64,000 nt of DNA from Mantis religiosa (Eukaryota > Arthropoda > Insecta > Mantodea > Mantidae): contig CM060947.1 in the NCBI GenBank assembly GCA_030765055.1, forward strand, positions 219,115,271 to 219,179,270, in the 5' to 3' direction. The notes under the pieces were generated by a model. It did not search any database. It saw nothing but the letters and a program-made list of their open reading frames with translations, and was not told where the DNA came from. Each line of letters starts with the position of its first letter. Positions within the stretch are counted from its first letter, which is position 1. Positions 47,699 to 58,740 of the stretch are shown here, piece after piece. The position numbers and the translations under genes were made by a program.

Positions 47699-50569
47699 TA
47701 AATGGTAAAGCGAGAAAGCGTATCGGGAAAAATTCGCAACACAGAGATGTTTACCTCAGCTTATCGCACATACACTGCGAGTACAGTGTATGTATACTTT
47801 GTTCAGATTTTATCATGTCTTCTGGACAGCAATGTGTCATACATCAGCAGGCGCGAGAAATCATATCATATAGACACACGCAGATTTCAATCGCTCTAAT
47901 TATGTTACATAACTTACTGTACATCAACTTACTAATATTTCACTATTGTAATAGACCAGATAAGACCCGATAAGGGACGATGGGAGCGCTGGTCACCTGA
48001 AGGCCGATACGCCTCAACGCTCTGTCGAGTAATACATACGTGTGCACCTCTACCCTCACTCAGAGCTGGCTCTTATCTCATAAACGCAGCATCTACTGAC
48101 TCACGTATCTAATGCCTCTTTAAGCTGTGCAAAAACTTACGTTCATAGTACAATAAAATGGCCTGAAGGAGGGCGTTTCAAAGATATCCGCGAACTTGCC
48201 ACACCTTAAACTTTCAAGCGCTTTTACGGCTGACTTTACTTTTGCACTGATAGAGAAATTGCTCCTGTTTTACTCCAATTTATGCTTGCTGCTTTTAATT
48301 CAGGAGAGTAATGGTAGATTCATGTTTTGCCACAAATTATAATATGGTGCAAGCAAACTCCTTAACGAGTCTTAGGGAAACTTCCAGACGAACTTACTTT
48401 TTATGATAAATAAGGAAACGTGGAATTCTTTTGACAAATACTTTTTGGAGCTTAAGGTCACTAGGCATGATGGAATGTGCACTCCCATAGCTCAATCCTT
48501 CTGTTACTACCACCAACTTTGAATGTTTATTGCCCATCTGCTTTAATTTTTTTTTCTACAGCAACGCTTCTCCTTGGTCTCACTGGCAAGCTTTGTTTGC
48601 TGCAGCTTCTCTTCCTTACACAAACGTTATGGCAACCGTACACCTGAGTTTCAGAGCTTGAAAGGCGCGTGGAACATGCTCAGCTTTTCAGATTGTTTTA
48701 GGCGTTCTTTGGTGAGAAAGTGGATAATCATGTGTTGCATAACACATATGCTCAAAGTGGTACTGTGCGAAATACTGCTTGTTGCACGTGTTCGCTAGAA
48801 GGAGCAATAGCGGAATAGCGGAAACCCTTCTAAGTCCATTCACGGTTACATACTAGTTTGTGTACTATCGGAACTGCTACAGGAACATTCCTGTTTGTGT
48901 GTGTTAATAAGGGAATGATGTAATTTAGTTCCCAATTGCTACTTCGTTCTTATATCAATGGATTTACTCTTAAGGTATATTGCACACAGACGTAGTTATT
49001 GTTCCGAAATATTATCTTTGCACATAGAAAAATAAGCAAATGCTCCCACTATGTATCTCGTGATATGTTGCATTTCTATTAGTGGACGTTACTATTTTCT
49101 CAAAGATGACTCCCAAGGTTTCTCTCAATTGCCAATTTAAACCAAATTTCGATAGTATCACAAGCTTATATAAGTTTCATCACAGTTCAAAAACAATAAA
49201 ATAGTTGTTTTTGTTTGACCTCGAACATAATTGTTATTTCTATATTTTGTGATGTTTCTATTGTTATATATTGACGCTAAAGATTTGGAAATGTTAAAAA
49301 GTATTACAATGTTTGTATTGTAAATGTGGGAATATAAAATCGGTGAGTGAAAGATAAACAAAACATAGAGTAGGCTATGCATGTTTAACGTGTTTCCACG
49401 ACGACAGAAAATTAATATTCTTCAAAGAGAGAGGCTTAGAGCAGAACTTTCGCTAGTCATGGGAGCGGACTTGTAAGAGGGTTGTATAAAAACAATATTT
49501 TTTTGTAATAGTATATAAAGAGTATTTTTAAGCTGAAGTATTATCTACGGGACAGAATTTGCGTCATTATTTTCACAAATTTATCCACAAAGAATGCATC
49601 AATTCGAGGCCATGATTCTCAAACAAAAATTTCTGGTCCAATCAGGGACAAAGACAATTTCAATGATTACAAATTAATTACATAAGCTAGGCTTTGAAAA
49701 CTGATCATCGTTACAATACACAAACAAAAATGAAATTAATAGAACAAATTAAAATTAGAAAATTAATTCAACGATAATTTTCCACGTGTACAATTTTTTC
49801 AACAAGCATCTTAGAGATTTTTACTACAAGTGATGTCTCTTCGTGCAACCTGAAACGCCTTTTTTCAGTAACCAAAATGACATAGATGGTACACAATGGC
49901 GACTATGCCCCAGGGAATCGGAAATCGACGACAATTTCGCTTTGATTCTTTGAAATATGAATATTTATATTTTTCAACTTTTAATATTGCAGGTTACTGA
50001 CACAAACGTGTCTTCTTATAAAAATCTGATATTACGTTCATATGGCATTTACTCACTAATCACCAAACTAACCTAAAAAAGTTGCTCTACCCATCTACTT
50101 CTGGTTACTACTTATAAAGATCCCTTTCACGATGACACATTTGATGGTAGATATGCATTAGATAAATATAACATGCAAAAGCTATATAAAATTTGTAAAC
50201 TACATTGATTTGAAACTACATACTCTTTATATGACCAGAAAAAAGAGGGAGAGAGAATAAACGATTCCTACTTCAGAATAAATATAAGCATTTCAACATT
50301 CAAACAACTGATAACTAATATTTGAGAACTGGTTATCCCACATACCTTAGGTTTGATAATTACATAATATTCATTCAGAACTAATAGGTTTTTGCAAAAG
50401 TTCAATATATACATTTTATTTTTTGTGAAAATATCTTATAGTTTTGATCAAAATACCATTTCTTTTAGAGTCAATTTATATAATAAGTTTTAGGTCTTGT
50501 ATGTTCTTTAAAACCTTCTGCTATCTATTGAGTATACTGAACTCAAATACAAGTTTATTGTAGGCACTG
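47699..50569. other. unassigned sequence
   Basis: No genes or TE boundaries recognised in about 2.9 kb; composition changes from mixed (to about 48250) to AT-rich. Confidence 0.4.
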
Positions 50570-50720
50570 GTTATACAACGGAGGAATGTGAACACCCTTA
50601 AAGAGGAACGATGGAATGAATGAAAGGACTCTCTAGTGTCCAGAGTAAGTACTGTTTCCTTTAAGTGACCATCCGCGCCATCCGTACTTACAATTACTGC
50701 AAAAAGCATTCGTGTAATGC
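50570..50720. repeat. dispersed repeat R5, copy 2
   Basis: CTCTCTAGTGTC, TTTCCTTTAAG and CATCCGCGCCATCCGTAC match 19080-19260 in order. Confidence 0.5.
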
Positions 50721-50940
50721 ATGAATTTATGTTTAAGGGTGTATGGATAGTGGAAAATCATCAGAATAAGGTACAGCAGGGACATTGTCTTATTTATTGA
50801 TCAGTGAAAAAGAGAATACAATAAAGAAACACATAGCATCTATTCATATAAAAATAGTTAAACATTTAAAAGAAAATATGAAATATAGTATGTAAAATAA
50901 GTATTCGTCTGCATACTGAAAATGGTGTAAAATGTTACGG

Positions 50941-51983
50941 CTAGCACTTAGTAGGCCCTCCATTCCTCTTTATAATCTCTCGCATTCTCCTTGGCATGGA
51001 TTTCACCAAAGATTGTGTTGTTTCCACTGTAATTTTACGCCATTCCTCTTATACAGCGTTCTTTAGAGCATTTACATTAGATATCTGATAATTCCTAATA
51101 TTTTTTGTCCAATATACTCCACAAATTCTCTATTGCATTCGTATCTGGGATTGCGGTGGTGTAGGCATTCATCGTGGTGTATTATATAATAATCATAGCC
51201 TTGCATGTAGAACTGTGCGTTTTGGGTCATTACCTTATGTGAAAATATAATCCTCAGAAGGACCCATATTATTCACACTTCTGGACAGATGTGCTTTTAG
51301 GATGTTTATATAAACCTTATGGTTCATAATTCCACCAATAAAACACAAATTCCCAACTCCATTTACACTCATGCAGCCTTGATGAGTACTTGTGTGGTAC
51401 AAGTACTGAAGTAGGGTAAGACAAGTACTGAACCGCCTTCATGTTAAACTGGAGCTGTTATATTTTTCTCCTCAAGCTCACAATACTTCCCCCCCCCCCC
51501 TCAAACTATTACTTGACCTTTTGAATTAGAGCTGAAATTGACTCTTCAGTAAATACAACCATCTTCCTGAAATCAAACCCATCGTATTTATGTTCTTTTG
51601 CAAAAGCAACTTACTTCTTTCTGTTGATTTTGCTGATTTTGCTGTTCGGTCTCTATACTCAGATTCATAAAGCTCGCTTCTTACAGTTTGTGTTGAATCG
51701 GACTTTCCTGTGTGTGTTTGAACTGCAATAGCATGTTATGGAACATTTAGTTTAGGATTGTTCTTGACTTCTCTAAGTAAATTTCGGTTCTCAATCTTGG
51801 ACGACCACTTCTTGATTGATTTTCGTAAGTTTTGTTCTGATTAAACCGAAATATAATAGTCTTCACTGTACTGGTAGGTCTTCCAATGGTTTCTCCAATT
51901 TCTTGAAAAGATTTTCCTTTTTTAAATACATTGATACAAATTTCTCTCTCTTATTTTGTAGTTTCGCTACGTCTTCGACCCAT
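50941..51983 (-). pseudogene. Tc1-type transposase pseudogene
   Basis: From the ATG at 51981-51983 the protein starts MGRRRSETTK then a stop, as at the head of insect Tc1 transposases. Further pieces in shifting frames read SVNGVGNLCFIGGIMNHKVY, GNDPKR (normally DNDPKH, so a catalytic Asp is lost) and IPDTNAIENLWSILDK (normally SPDLNPIENLW, Glu kept). The end VKSMPRRMREIIKRNGGPTK is followed by TAG at 50941-50943. About 347 codons match the family length. Many stops and frameshifts; terminal inverted repeats were not found, so the element ends are undefined. Confidence 0.88.
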
Positions 51984-53342
51984 ATTACTTATGCATCAGT
52001 CAACAGATGGAACTGTCAATGACAGTGGATGAAACACAACTGCATAAGAAAAGGGAAGCGGTGTGTGTCAGCCAGGTACCCTGGGATCTTGTTTACTAAA
52101 AAATATTTTTTGACATCAAATGCTACATGACTTTAAATAACGCAGAGCTGTTCACTAATTAAGCAATATATGAACCCAAATTGTGTTTTATTTTTAAATA
52201 TAGATATCAGCCAATGTAAGGAAATGGTTATTGTTTGTTTCTTATCTATATTTTTCTATTTATATTCTATGTGCTATGATTAGACGAATACCTTTTGGAG
52301 TTTCTCTATGTCACAAAACCTAGAAGCACATCTGAAAATGAGAAGCCTACGGAATCAAAGGAAAATTGTGGAAAGGAAATCGTGATAGAAAACCATTTTA
52401 GCTTCTGCCTACCGAGCAGGGAAAAGTACGAAAAGCTAACAGTAGAAACGGTGGTGTCCCGAGATTTAGCCTTTATAATGCAATACACATTATGAGCCAG
52501 TTTGCCTGGTTATTGTTGATAAGTATTGAGAAATTTCAGTGTTATTTTTGTATCTGTTTAAGGAGAATTTAAAAGATAATTTAATTTATATCGGAGGGAT
52601 ATGACACTTCGTGTATTTTAAATAAGGGGTAGAGAAAGTAGCAATCTCATTTGAAAATATAGAGTGAGATATACGAATTGTAAAATATCTTTACCTTAGC
52701 GAATATAAGGAAAGGAGAATGTAGTGCAAAAGGAAACGGATACTAAAGATTCCAGACTCTGCAGTGTTAACGTAAATGTGTTGTTTTTATGGGAAATCCT
52801 TGCGTGTTACTTAAGTAGCCAATCACGTTCTCGGCAGCAACACGAAACTGCTATCAGTGCAGGTGATGTGACGCCATCACCGCCGCCCACTTCCGGTGGC
52901 GGAACAACCAACCTACAGAAATTAATTAACTCTGCCTGCAGAGCGAAAAGAAGCGTTAAGAAGCGTTAACGTTGCAATGCTTCGGGATTTGGGGAGGTAT
53001 CGGTTCGTTCATGCGTTTTAACACCTTTAAGGGTGATAAATAATTGGAAGGATAAAACGCAATGAAAAAGACAAAAATAGTGCTAATATGTAGCACCAAC
53101 GTTGAGTATTAATGAAAAACTTGGTGGACTGAACTTTAATAAAAGTAGAAAAAGTATTTGATCAGAGCAGTTGGAAAACAGTACTCACTGTCAAAAAAAA
53201 AAAAAAAAAAAAAAAAAAGTTACCGAACATCAGGTGTATCACTCACATAACCTTCTTTACACCCTATTGTTTATTTTTGTGTATCATCTACAAACTATCT
53301 CCACGAAAACTTAATTGTCACTTTATTAATTTCTATAGTAAA
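51984..53342. other. unassigned sequence with a GC-rich patch and A26 run
   Basis: The patch at about 52850-52950 is GC-rich with CACCGCCGCCCACTTCCGG, and an A-run occupies 53193-53218. Open frames at 52295-52495 and 52724-52969 (plus) are unrecognised. The A-run could mark a retroposed sequence, but I found no target duplication. Confidence 0.4.
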
Positions 53343-53720
53343 TTTCCCGTATCACCAGGCCAACATTGGGTACGTTAATTACATCCCCTGAATTTCCTGT
53401 CCCTCCATTTTATCTCCATTATCACTTCACATCACCTCTCATCTGGTGGTCTCCTTCAGGGTAGAAGTGTTGGCGGGTGCCTCGGGGCTCCATGGCAAGG
53501 TATGCTCCTGGGGAAACCCTTCCTCCTTCAGAAGGACGGTTTCCGGTCTCCGGGCCGACCTGTGTGGGTCGTTTTCGGACCAAGTTGGTCCGAAATAGCT
53601 AGGACCCTGCCCTCTGTACTGTCGTAACTCCTTATATCGACCATCCTGTCTCCTCTCGCCTTATCCTTCCCCCGGGGATGTCCCACAATAAATCACAGGT
53701 TTCGGTGCCCAATCCTCTTC
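53343..53720 (+). mobile_element. S2 SINE-like copy lacking tRNA head
   Basis: Starts TTTCCCGTATCACCAGGC and continues GGGTACGTTAATTACATCCC, CTCTCATCTGGTGGTCTCC, ACCCTGCCCTCTGTACTGTC and CTTATCCTTCCCCCGGGGAT. It has a single unit of the segment that is repeated sevenfold at 23.7-24.3 kb. 5' truncated. Confidence 0.83.
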
Positions 53721-54282
53721 TAGTAATACTAATCCTAAAGTATAAGTATTGCCTTTCACCTAACATTTTCATGCTAGTATTTCACCGAAAATAAATTTTC
53801 AATCAATAATTTTTCAATAGATTGAGAAATAGGTATGTGTGCACTAAAGCAAACAGGATGCCTAAATAATCCTTTACATGATAAAATATTTCCTTATATT
53901 TCATATTCCTAAAACCTGCTCTAACGTGGTTATTCAAAGAGAACCGAATTTGAAGCCATCACATTGCGACTTATGGGACTATTGTTCAGGCCTACTGTAT
54001 TGTCGTGGCTGCAACCGAAGATGTGATTAAACAAATTCTGCAAATGCTTTGCTGAACCAAAATGAACTAGAGAGCGGATTAAAATTTATAAGAATAGTTT
54101 GTGGATAAGTAAGTAGAGAATGTCATGCGAATGTACCGTGAGTTCGCTGAGCACCGGACCTTCCCGCGGCGGCACCGTAATGGGTGAGGGCCGGCGCGCT
54201 CTCCGCCAGAATTACGGCTGAAGACCGGCAGGTAACTTGTACGGAACTCTACTATGCTAACTTACATTGGACTTACTTTAAA
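53721..54282. other. unassigned sequence with GC-rich patch
   Basis: GC-rich at 54150-54230 (CTTCCCGCGGCGGCACCG and GAGGGCCGGCGCGCTC). No gene or TE assigned. Confidence 0.4.
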
Positions 54283-54640
54283 TCACAATAGATGTTGAAA
54301 ATGACGACCTTCAACGCGAATACATCCCCTAAATCTCCGAAATCAGTTCTGGTTCACTCGAAGTTCATCTTGCCTGATTGGCTGTATTTCTCTAGTAATA
54401 TTGTCCTTCAATTCTTGTAACGTGTGCGGGTTGGTTGCGTACACTTTATTCTTTAACGTTATCCATAAATAAAAATTACATGGAGATAGGCCAGGGGAAC
54501 GAGATGGGCACAATCCTCGACTAATTATTCTGTCACCATGCACAGTTCGCTGTTTATGATAGAATTCGCAGAAATGTGCATAGTAGCTGAGCCGTGCTGA
54601 AACCACCCACACTGTTGTTCATCTTATGTTAGTTACGAAA
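54283..54640 (-). pseudogene. mariner-like transposase C-terminal remnant
   Basis: On minus: a WFQHGSATMHIS piece (normally WFQxDGAxxH, so the Asp is lost) in one frame. Then KQRTVHGDRIISRGLCPSRS, PGLSPCNFYLWITLKNKVYA and ATNPHTLQELKDNITREIQ. The last catalytic Asp, normally SPCDFYLWG, is Asn. Finally GCIRVEGRHFQHLL comes just before TGA at 54283-54285. Same broad group as the 11.8-13.0 kb element but a different family. The N-terminal half is absent. Confidence 0.82.
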
Positions 54641-54767
54641 AAGAATTAGCAATTAGGTAATTATGCAAATGTTCGGCCAAGATGAAGTAGACACAGGAAT
54701 ATCTAAATAGTTTGGACAGCAGTAGAGAAGGCCATGTGAGTGTAACACATATCCATTACTGAGGGCA

Positions 54768-55148
54768 TCTGGATTGGATTGCATTGCACTACGGAGGTGA
54801 CTCGGCATTGAAATGTGTGGTTTATTGTAGCTACGTCCCAAGTGGCGCATCTCCGGGGGAAGGATGAGGCGACGGTGACGGGTGGCTGACCCAAGGAATC
54901 GGGCAGTGCATAGGGCAGGGTCAGTACTATTTACCAGATGGAAGCTCCCCCGTAAGGCCAGCACAGCCGGTATCCCAGCCGCTGTGTTCCGGCAATCGGC
55001 CCCAGGCAGCCCGAAACCGTCCTACAGAAGGATGGAGTTTTACCAAGAGCATATCACCCTCATCCATGCAGCGCCGAGGCTCCCGCCGATACTTCTACCC
55101 TGAAAGAGACCACCAGATGAGACATGATATGAAATGATGATGGAGATG
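54768..55148 (-). mobile_element. S2 SINE-like copy, inverted, 5' truncated
   Basis: On minus it starts at TTCATCTCCATCATCATTTC and TCTCATCTGGTGGTCTC. It runs through CTGACCCTGCCCTATGCACT and ends CAATGCAATCCAATCCAG, giving the best-preserved S2 3' terminus in the window. The tRNA head is missing. Confidence 0.85.
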
Positions 55149-55529
55149 AAGTATTTCTGATGGAATAGAATACTTCATCTGGTTTACTGTAAGTATATGA
55201 TAGATGAAGTAATTAATTCACACACTAACACACCTCAAAGTAACTAAGGTGATTTGAAATTTGAACGGCAGTATAATTATTTTATCGTTTGGAGGTAATG
55301 GTTCAGCTGGCTCGGCGATTTAGCATTGGCAAACTTGTGTTTGGAGCTTCAACACCAATAGTATTCGCATACAAGGGGAAAAACTCAGTAAATAAATTTA
55401 ACTATAGCTGTGTAGTTCAAGATTAGGAGTATATGGGGGAATTGAGTTTCGTACAACTAAATAGTGGTCTATCATTGCGCCAACCTCTTATTTGATCGCC
55501 ATCTGCAATTAAATTCCGTTTCTTTTTCA
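55149..55529. other. unassigned sequence
   Basis: Nothing recognised. Confidence 0.42.
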
Positions 55530-56150
55530 TGGTATTGACTTTTTAGCGCTCTACGATGTCCTCCTGGCGCACAGAGTGGTCCGCTCTACGCGGAGATAAG
55601 CTCCGCTCAGTGAAGGACGACCCAGTTTGTTGGGTAACCTCCTGCCATCCATCCCGTCGCGTTGATGTCCAATTGGCTCGGTTGCGCATAGACCACTCTA
55701 TTTTTACACATTGTTATCGTTTTAAGAATGTTCCTGCTCCAGTTTGCCCGTTTTGTGGGGATGCTCTCTCTGTCCGTCATGCTTTGATAAAGAGGTTTAA
55801 CCTGGCTCGTCCTCCGCGGTCCCTCCAGCTGCCGGCCAGCTTGCCAGAGGTATTGGCGGACGACCAAAAAGCGATGGCCAAAGTTTTTAAGTTCTTTTTA
55901 ACTCTAAGTTTTAGAATTTAGCTTTTAACTTTTTACCCGTTTTAACTGTTCTGTTTTTAAGTCTGTTTTAGTTTTGACGCACGACATGTGTGAGTGTGTG
56001 CGCCTGCGTGTGCACGTGTGTTATTTAGGCTGGACAGAACTTAGTTGTTTTAATCTAGTTTTCGCATGATTAGTTTTTTAGGGACGCTGATGACCGTGCT
56101 GTTGAGCGCCCTAAACCACAATCATCCATTCATTCATTCCTCTCCGATCT
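55530..56150 (+). pseudogene. I-like LINE 3' end (RNase H downstream region, zinc knuckle, 3' UTR)
   Basis: The frame 55556-55921 reads VDVQLARLRIDHSIFTHCYR, FKNVPAPVCPFCGDALSVRH and LADDQKAMAKVFKFFL. This is the C-terminal pattern of I-superclade LINE ORF2 (LRIGHT..TH.Y...CP.CG..LTVxHIL..C). The last Cys of the knuckle is not at its expected place (LIKRF). A 3' UTR follows, ending GACGCTGATGACCGTGCTGT, then TTGAGCGCCCTAAACCACAA and ATTC repeats. That is a typical LINE terminus and is comparable to the one at 39670-39730. 5' truncated, but the remaining frame is open. Confidence 0.83.
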
Positions 56151-56890
56151 TTTATATTTCCCCTTTTAATTACTTATATTTATTACTTTTAACTGCTACA
56201 TAACTTCAAAATTAGATGCAGATATCATTTTGGATTTAAGTATTTTTGCCAACTTTCAAATGGGGTGTAAGATGAATTGCTAAATGCTGAACTTGTTATA
56301 TGCAAACTGAAACGTAACATGCAGTTGGCAATGTAATTCAGGAATAATGCTAGATGATTTACTTTATAATGAATTAAAGTTTATTTCAGCAGGCCTAAAC
56401 TACGTCTATTTTGCGATCACAATGTGCTATTACGATAAGGAATAGCAACGGCGTAAAACTAGTGCTGAGGGTACAGCTTTGACCTGGGCGAAGCTACCTA
56501 CAGGCCACCAGGCTACTTGAACGAAGGAGCTGTTAATAGCCGGACGATCTCAAAACAATAGGCGTACAGAATAATAGCCATTGAGTAGGCTCAGTTTCCA
56601 GAACGCTTGCTTTGTATAAGGAGCTGATATTTCCCGGCATGAACAGCTTAGTACACAATTGACAGTGACAGTTGAGTCGAGTAGATTCAGTAGACAGAGC
56701 CTAATACAGTTCAGTTGGGAATTAGAACTAAGGAGTTCAGTTATAATTCGATTCCAGTACAACAGTGTGCCAAGTGTAACATTTGTGTTCTGCTCAGCAC
56801 CTAATATTGTTCTTTATTAATTTAACATACATAAGTATTGAAAAGAATGTTCAGTTTCTTTCTTTAGAGCTGGTCACGGAAGTGCATTAG
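56151..56890. other. unassigned AT-rich sequence
   Basis: Nothing recognised; a TA microsatellite (56891-56915) precedes the SINE. Confidence 0.42.
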
Positions 56891-56916
56891 TATATATATG
56901 TATATATATATATATT

Positions 56917-57161
56917 TGTAATTTACGTCCTTTAACTCATTTTTGGAGTTATATCGGACGATGAATGAAATGAAATGGGTGAAATGATGCTCAGATAAGT
57001 CCAAGGTCCATGGAGCTTTGAGTTATCCGCCATTCGACATTTAGGATAAGGGAAAACCCCGGGTAAAACATTATCCAGGTAACTCACCCTGACCGAGATT
57101 CGAACTCTGGACCTCTTGAACGTGAAGCAGACATGCTACAATCTATGCTACCGAGGCGGGC
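56917..57161 (-). mobile_element. S3 SINE copy
   Basis: Full S3 on minus: TGTAATTTACGTCC tail end, GATGAATGAAATGAAATGGG, ACCCTGACCGAGATTCGAAC and CTACCGAGGCGGGC head. It is inserted beside a TA microsatellite. Confidence 0.88.
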
Positions 57162-57539
57162 TCCATTAATGTTTATCCGTGTTTAGTTTATACAATTAGC
57201 TACGCGAAAACTTCAACAAGCGTTTATTTTTTTTGTATTCAGAGGTCCTCAAAAGGCATGCTTCTACTTCGGCTATGACATCGAAATCTAAATATGCAAT
57301 ATTTAAAGACTCTTATTTAATCAGATGTGTTCCTTATGTGTAAATCATATAAAGCGTGATTCTTTTATTTATTCTAAATTTTTTATAATATATTTTTCAA
57401 GAAAATTATTATTAGTAAACAATGTGAATTTTCCTGCACTTCCATACCTCGAACGAAATATTTGAATGTAAATGCACATTTTTCTTGACGGTTAAAATAG
57501 AATTATTTAAATATTTGTCAACATATGAGGAAATTTTAG
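57162..57539. other. unassigned AT-rich sequence
   Basis: Nothing recognised between the S3 and S1 SINEs. Confidence 0.42.
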
Positions 57540-57801
57540 TATTTTTATACCCCCCTTTAACTGCAGTGGTCATATCGGCGGCCGTTCTCCTTTGGAACAT
57601 ATCGAAGGTGTTAACTCGTATGCGTTGGGTTTTAATCATTAAATCACGCACACATTCGCACTCTTATTCACACTTCCATACTCTGGGGAAAATGAGGAAT
57701 TATCTTGGTCGGAGAAAAATCCCACCCCCACCACTGGGAATCGAACCCGGGACCCCTAGCACGGCAGGCAGGTGCTCTACCGACTGACCTACGGGGACAG
57801 T
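57540..57801 (-). mobile_element. tRNA-derived SINE, family S1, copy 2
   Basis: Matches the 159-428 copy throughout. On minus the head has CCGTAGGTCAGTCGGTAGAG and box B CCCGGGTTCGATTCCCAG, and the body shares CATTTTCCCCAGAGTATGG. The antisense open frame across it (57485-57787) resembles the one in copy 1 only because both are SINE sequence. Confidence 0.88.
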
Positions 57802-58107
57802 CAAAATTATAGTTTTCAACCTTTAAAATAATAAACAAATAAGCTATTCAATTGCATAAAAATGAGCATGAAAACAAAGTAAAAATGGCTCCTGTGATAT
57901 TGCTCTTTACAGTTTAATCGCAGTTCCAGTTCATAATGCGATGTTTCACTTAAAATATACACCCTTTGACAACCCCGCCCAAAGAAGAAGAAGGAAAAAA
58001 AGCAGATTTTGGAAGCGTATATTATTCTAAGTCTACACTGTGTCCACGGCCGGTTTACAATGGCGTCACTGAACGCGTCTCTTTAGCTTCGTCCTACAGA
58101 ATCGTCT

Positions 58108-58433
<326 letters not shown>

Positions 58434-58634
58434 GTTCACACATTGTGTACTGTTTCATATATTTCGTGCATATTCACATAGGTAATTTAGTCTCATAATT
58501 GACTCAAAATGAAGTCTCAGTTACTAAACGTGCACTGATAGCCGAGAAGTTATAGAGAAGTATGTAGGATAGAAAATGAGTAGTTGTCAAACATTTTTAG
58601 GATTACTCACTCAGATGAGATGTTCTTCATATCT

Positions 58635-58675
58635 CCAGAAGCGCTTTTCGGTCAGGTTTTGACCATCTTCAGTGG
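58635..58675 (-). ncRNA. hammerhead-ribozyme-like motif, Penelope type (copy A)
   Basis: On minus, in order: CCA (stem I strand), core CTGAAGA, one unpaired T, stem II GGTC-AAAACCT-GACC with four perfect pairs, core GAAA, then an eight-base palindrome AAGCGCTT that overlaps the GAAA and supplies stem III. Next come the cleavage-site C at 58638 and TGG, which pairs with CCA. The fixed core bases are all present. Stem III is self-complementary with no loop, so a dimeric fold is expected, as described for hammerheads of Penelope-like elements. Stem I is only 3 bp by simple pairing. Activity is inferred. Confidence 0.68.
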
Positions 58676-58740
58676 GTGTTGACCAGCTACTAAGGTAGAG
58701 AAGAGCCGAACCTTCCAAGAAACTTCTGCTCCTCTGATTG

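Noticed and set aside
47509..47973. 154-codon plus-strand frame
   Set aside because: It mostly crosses solo LTR 3 antisense and has no family resemblance.
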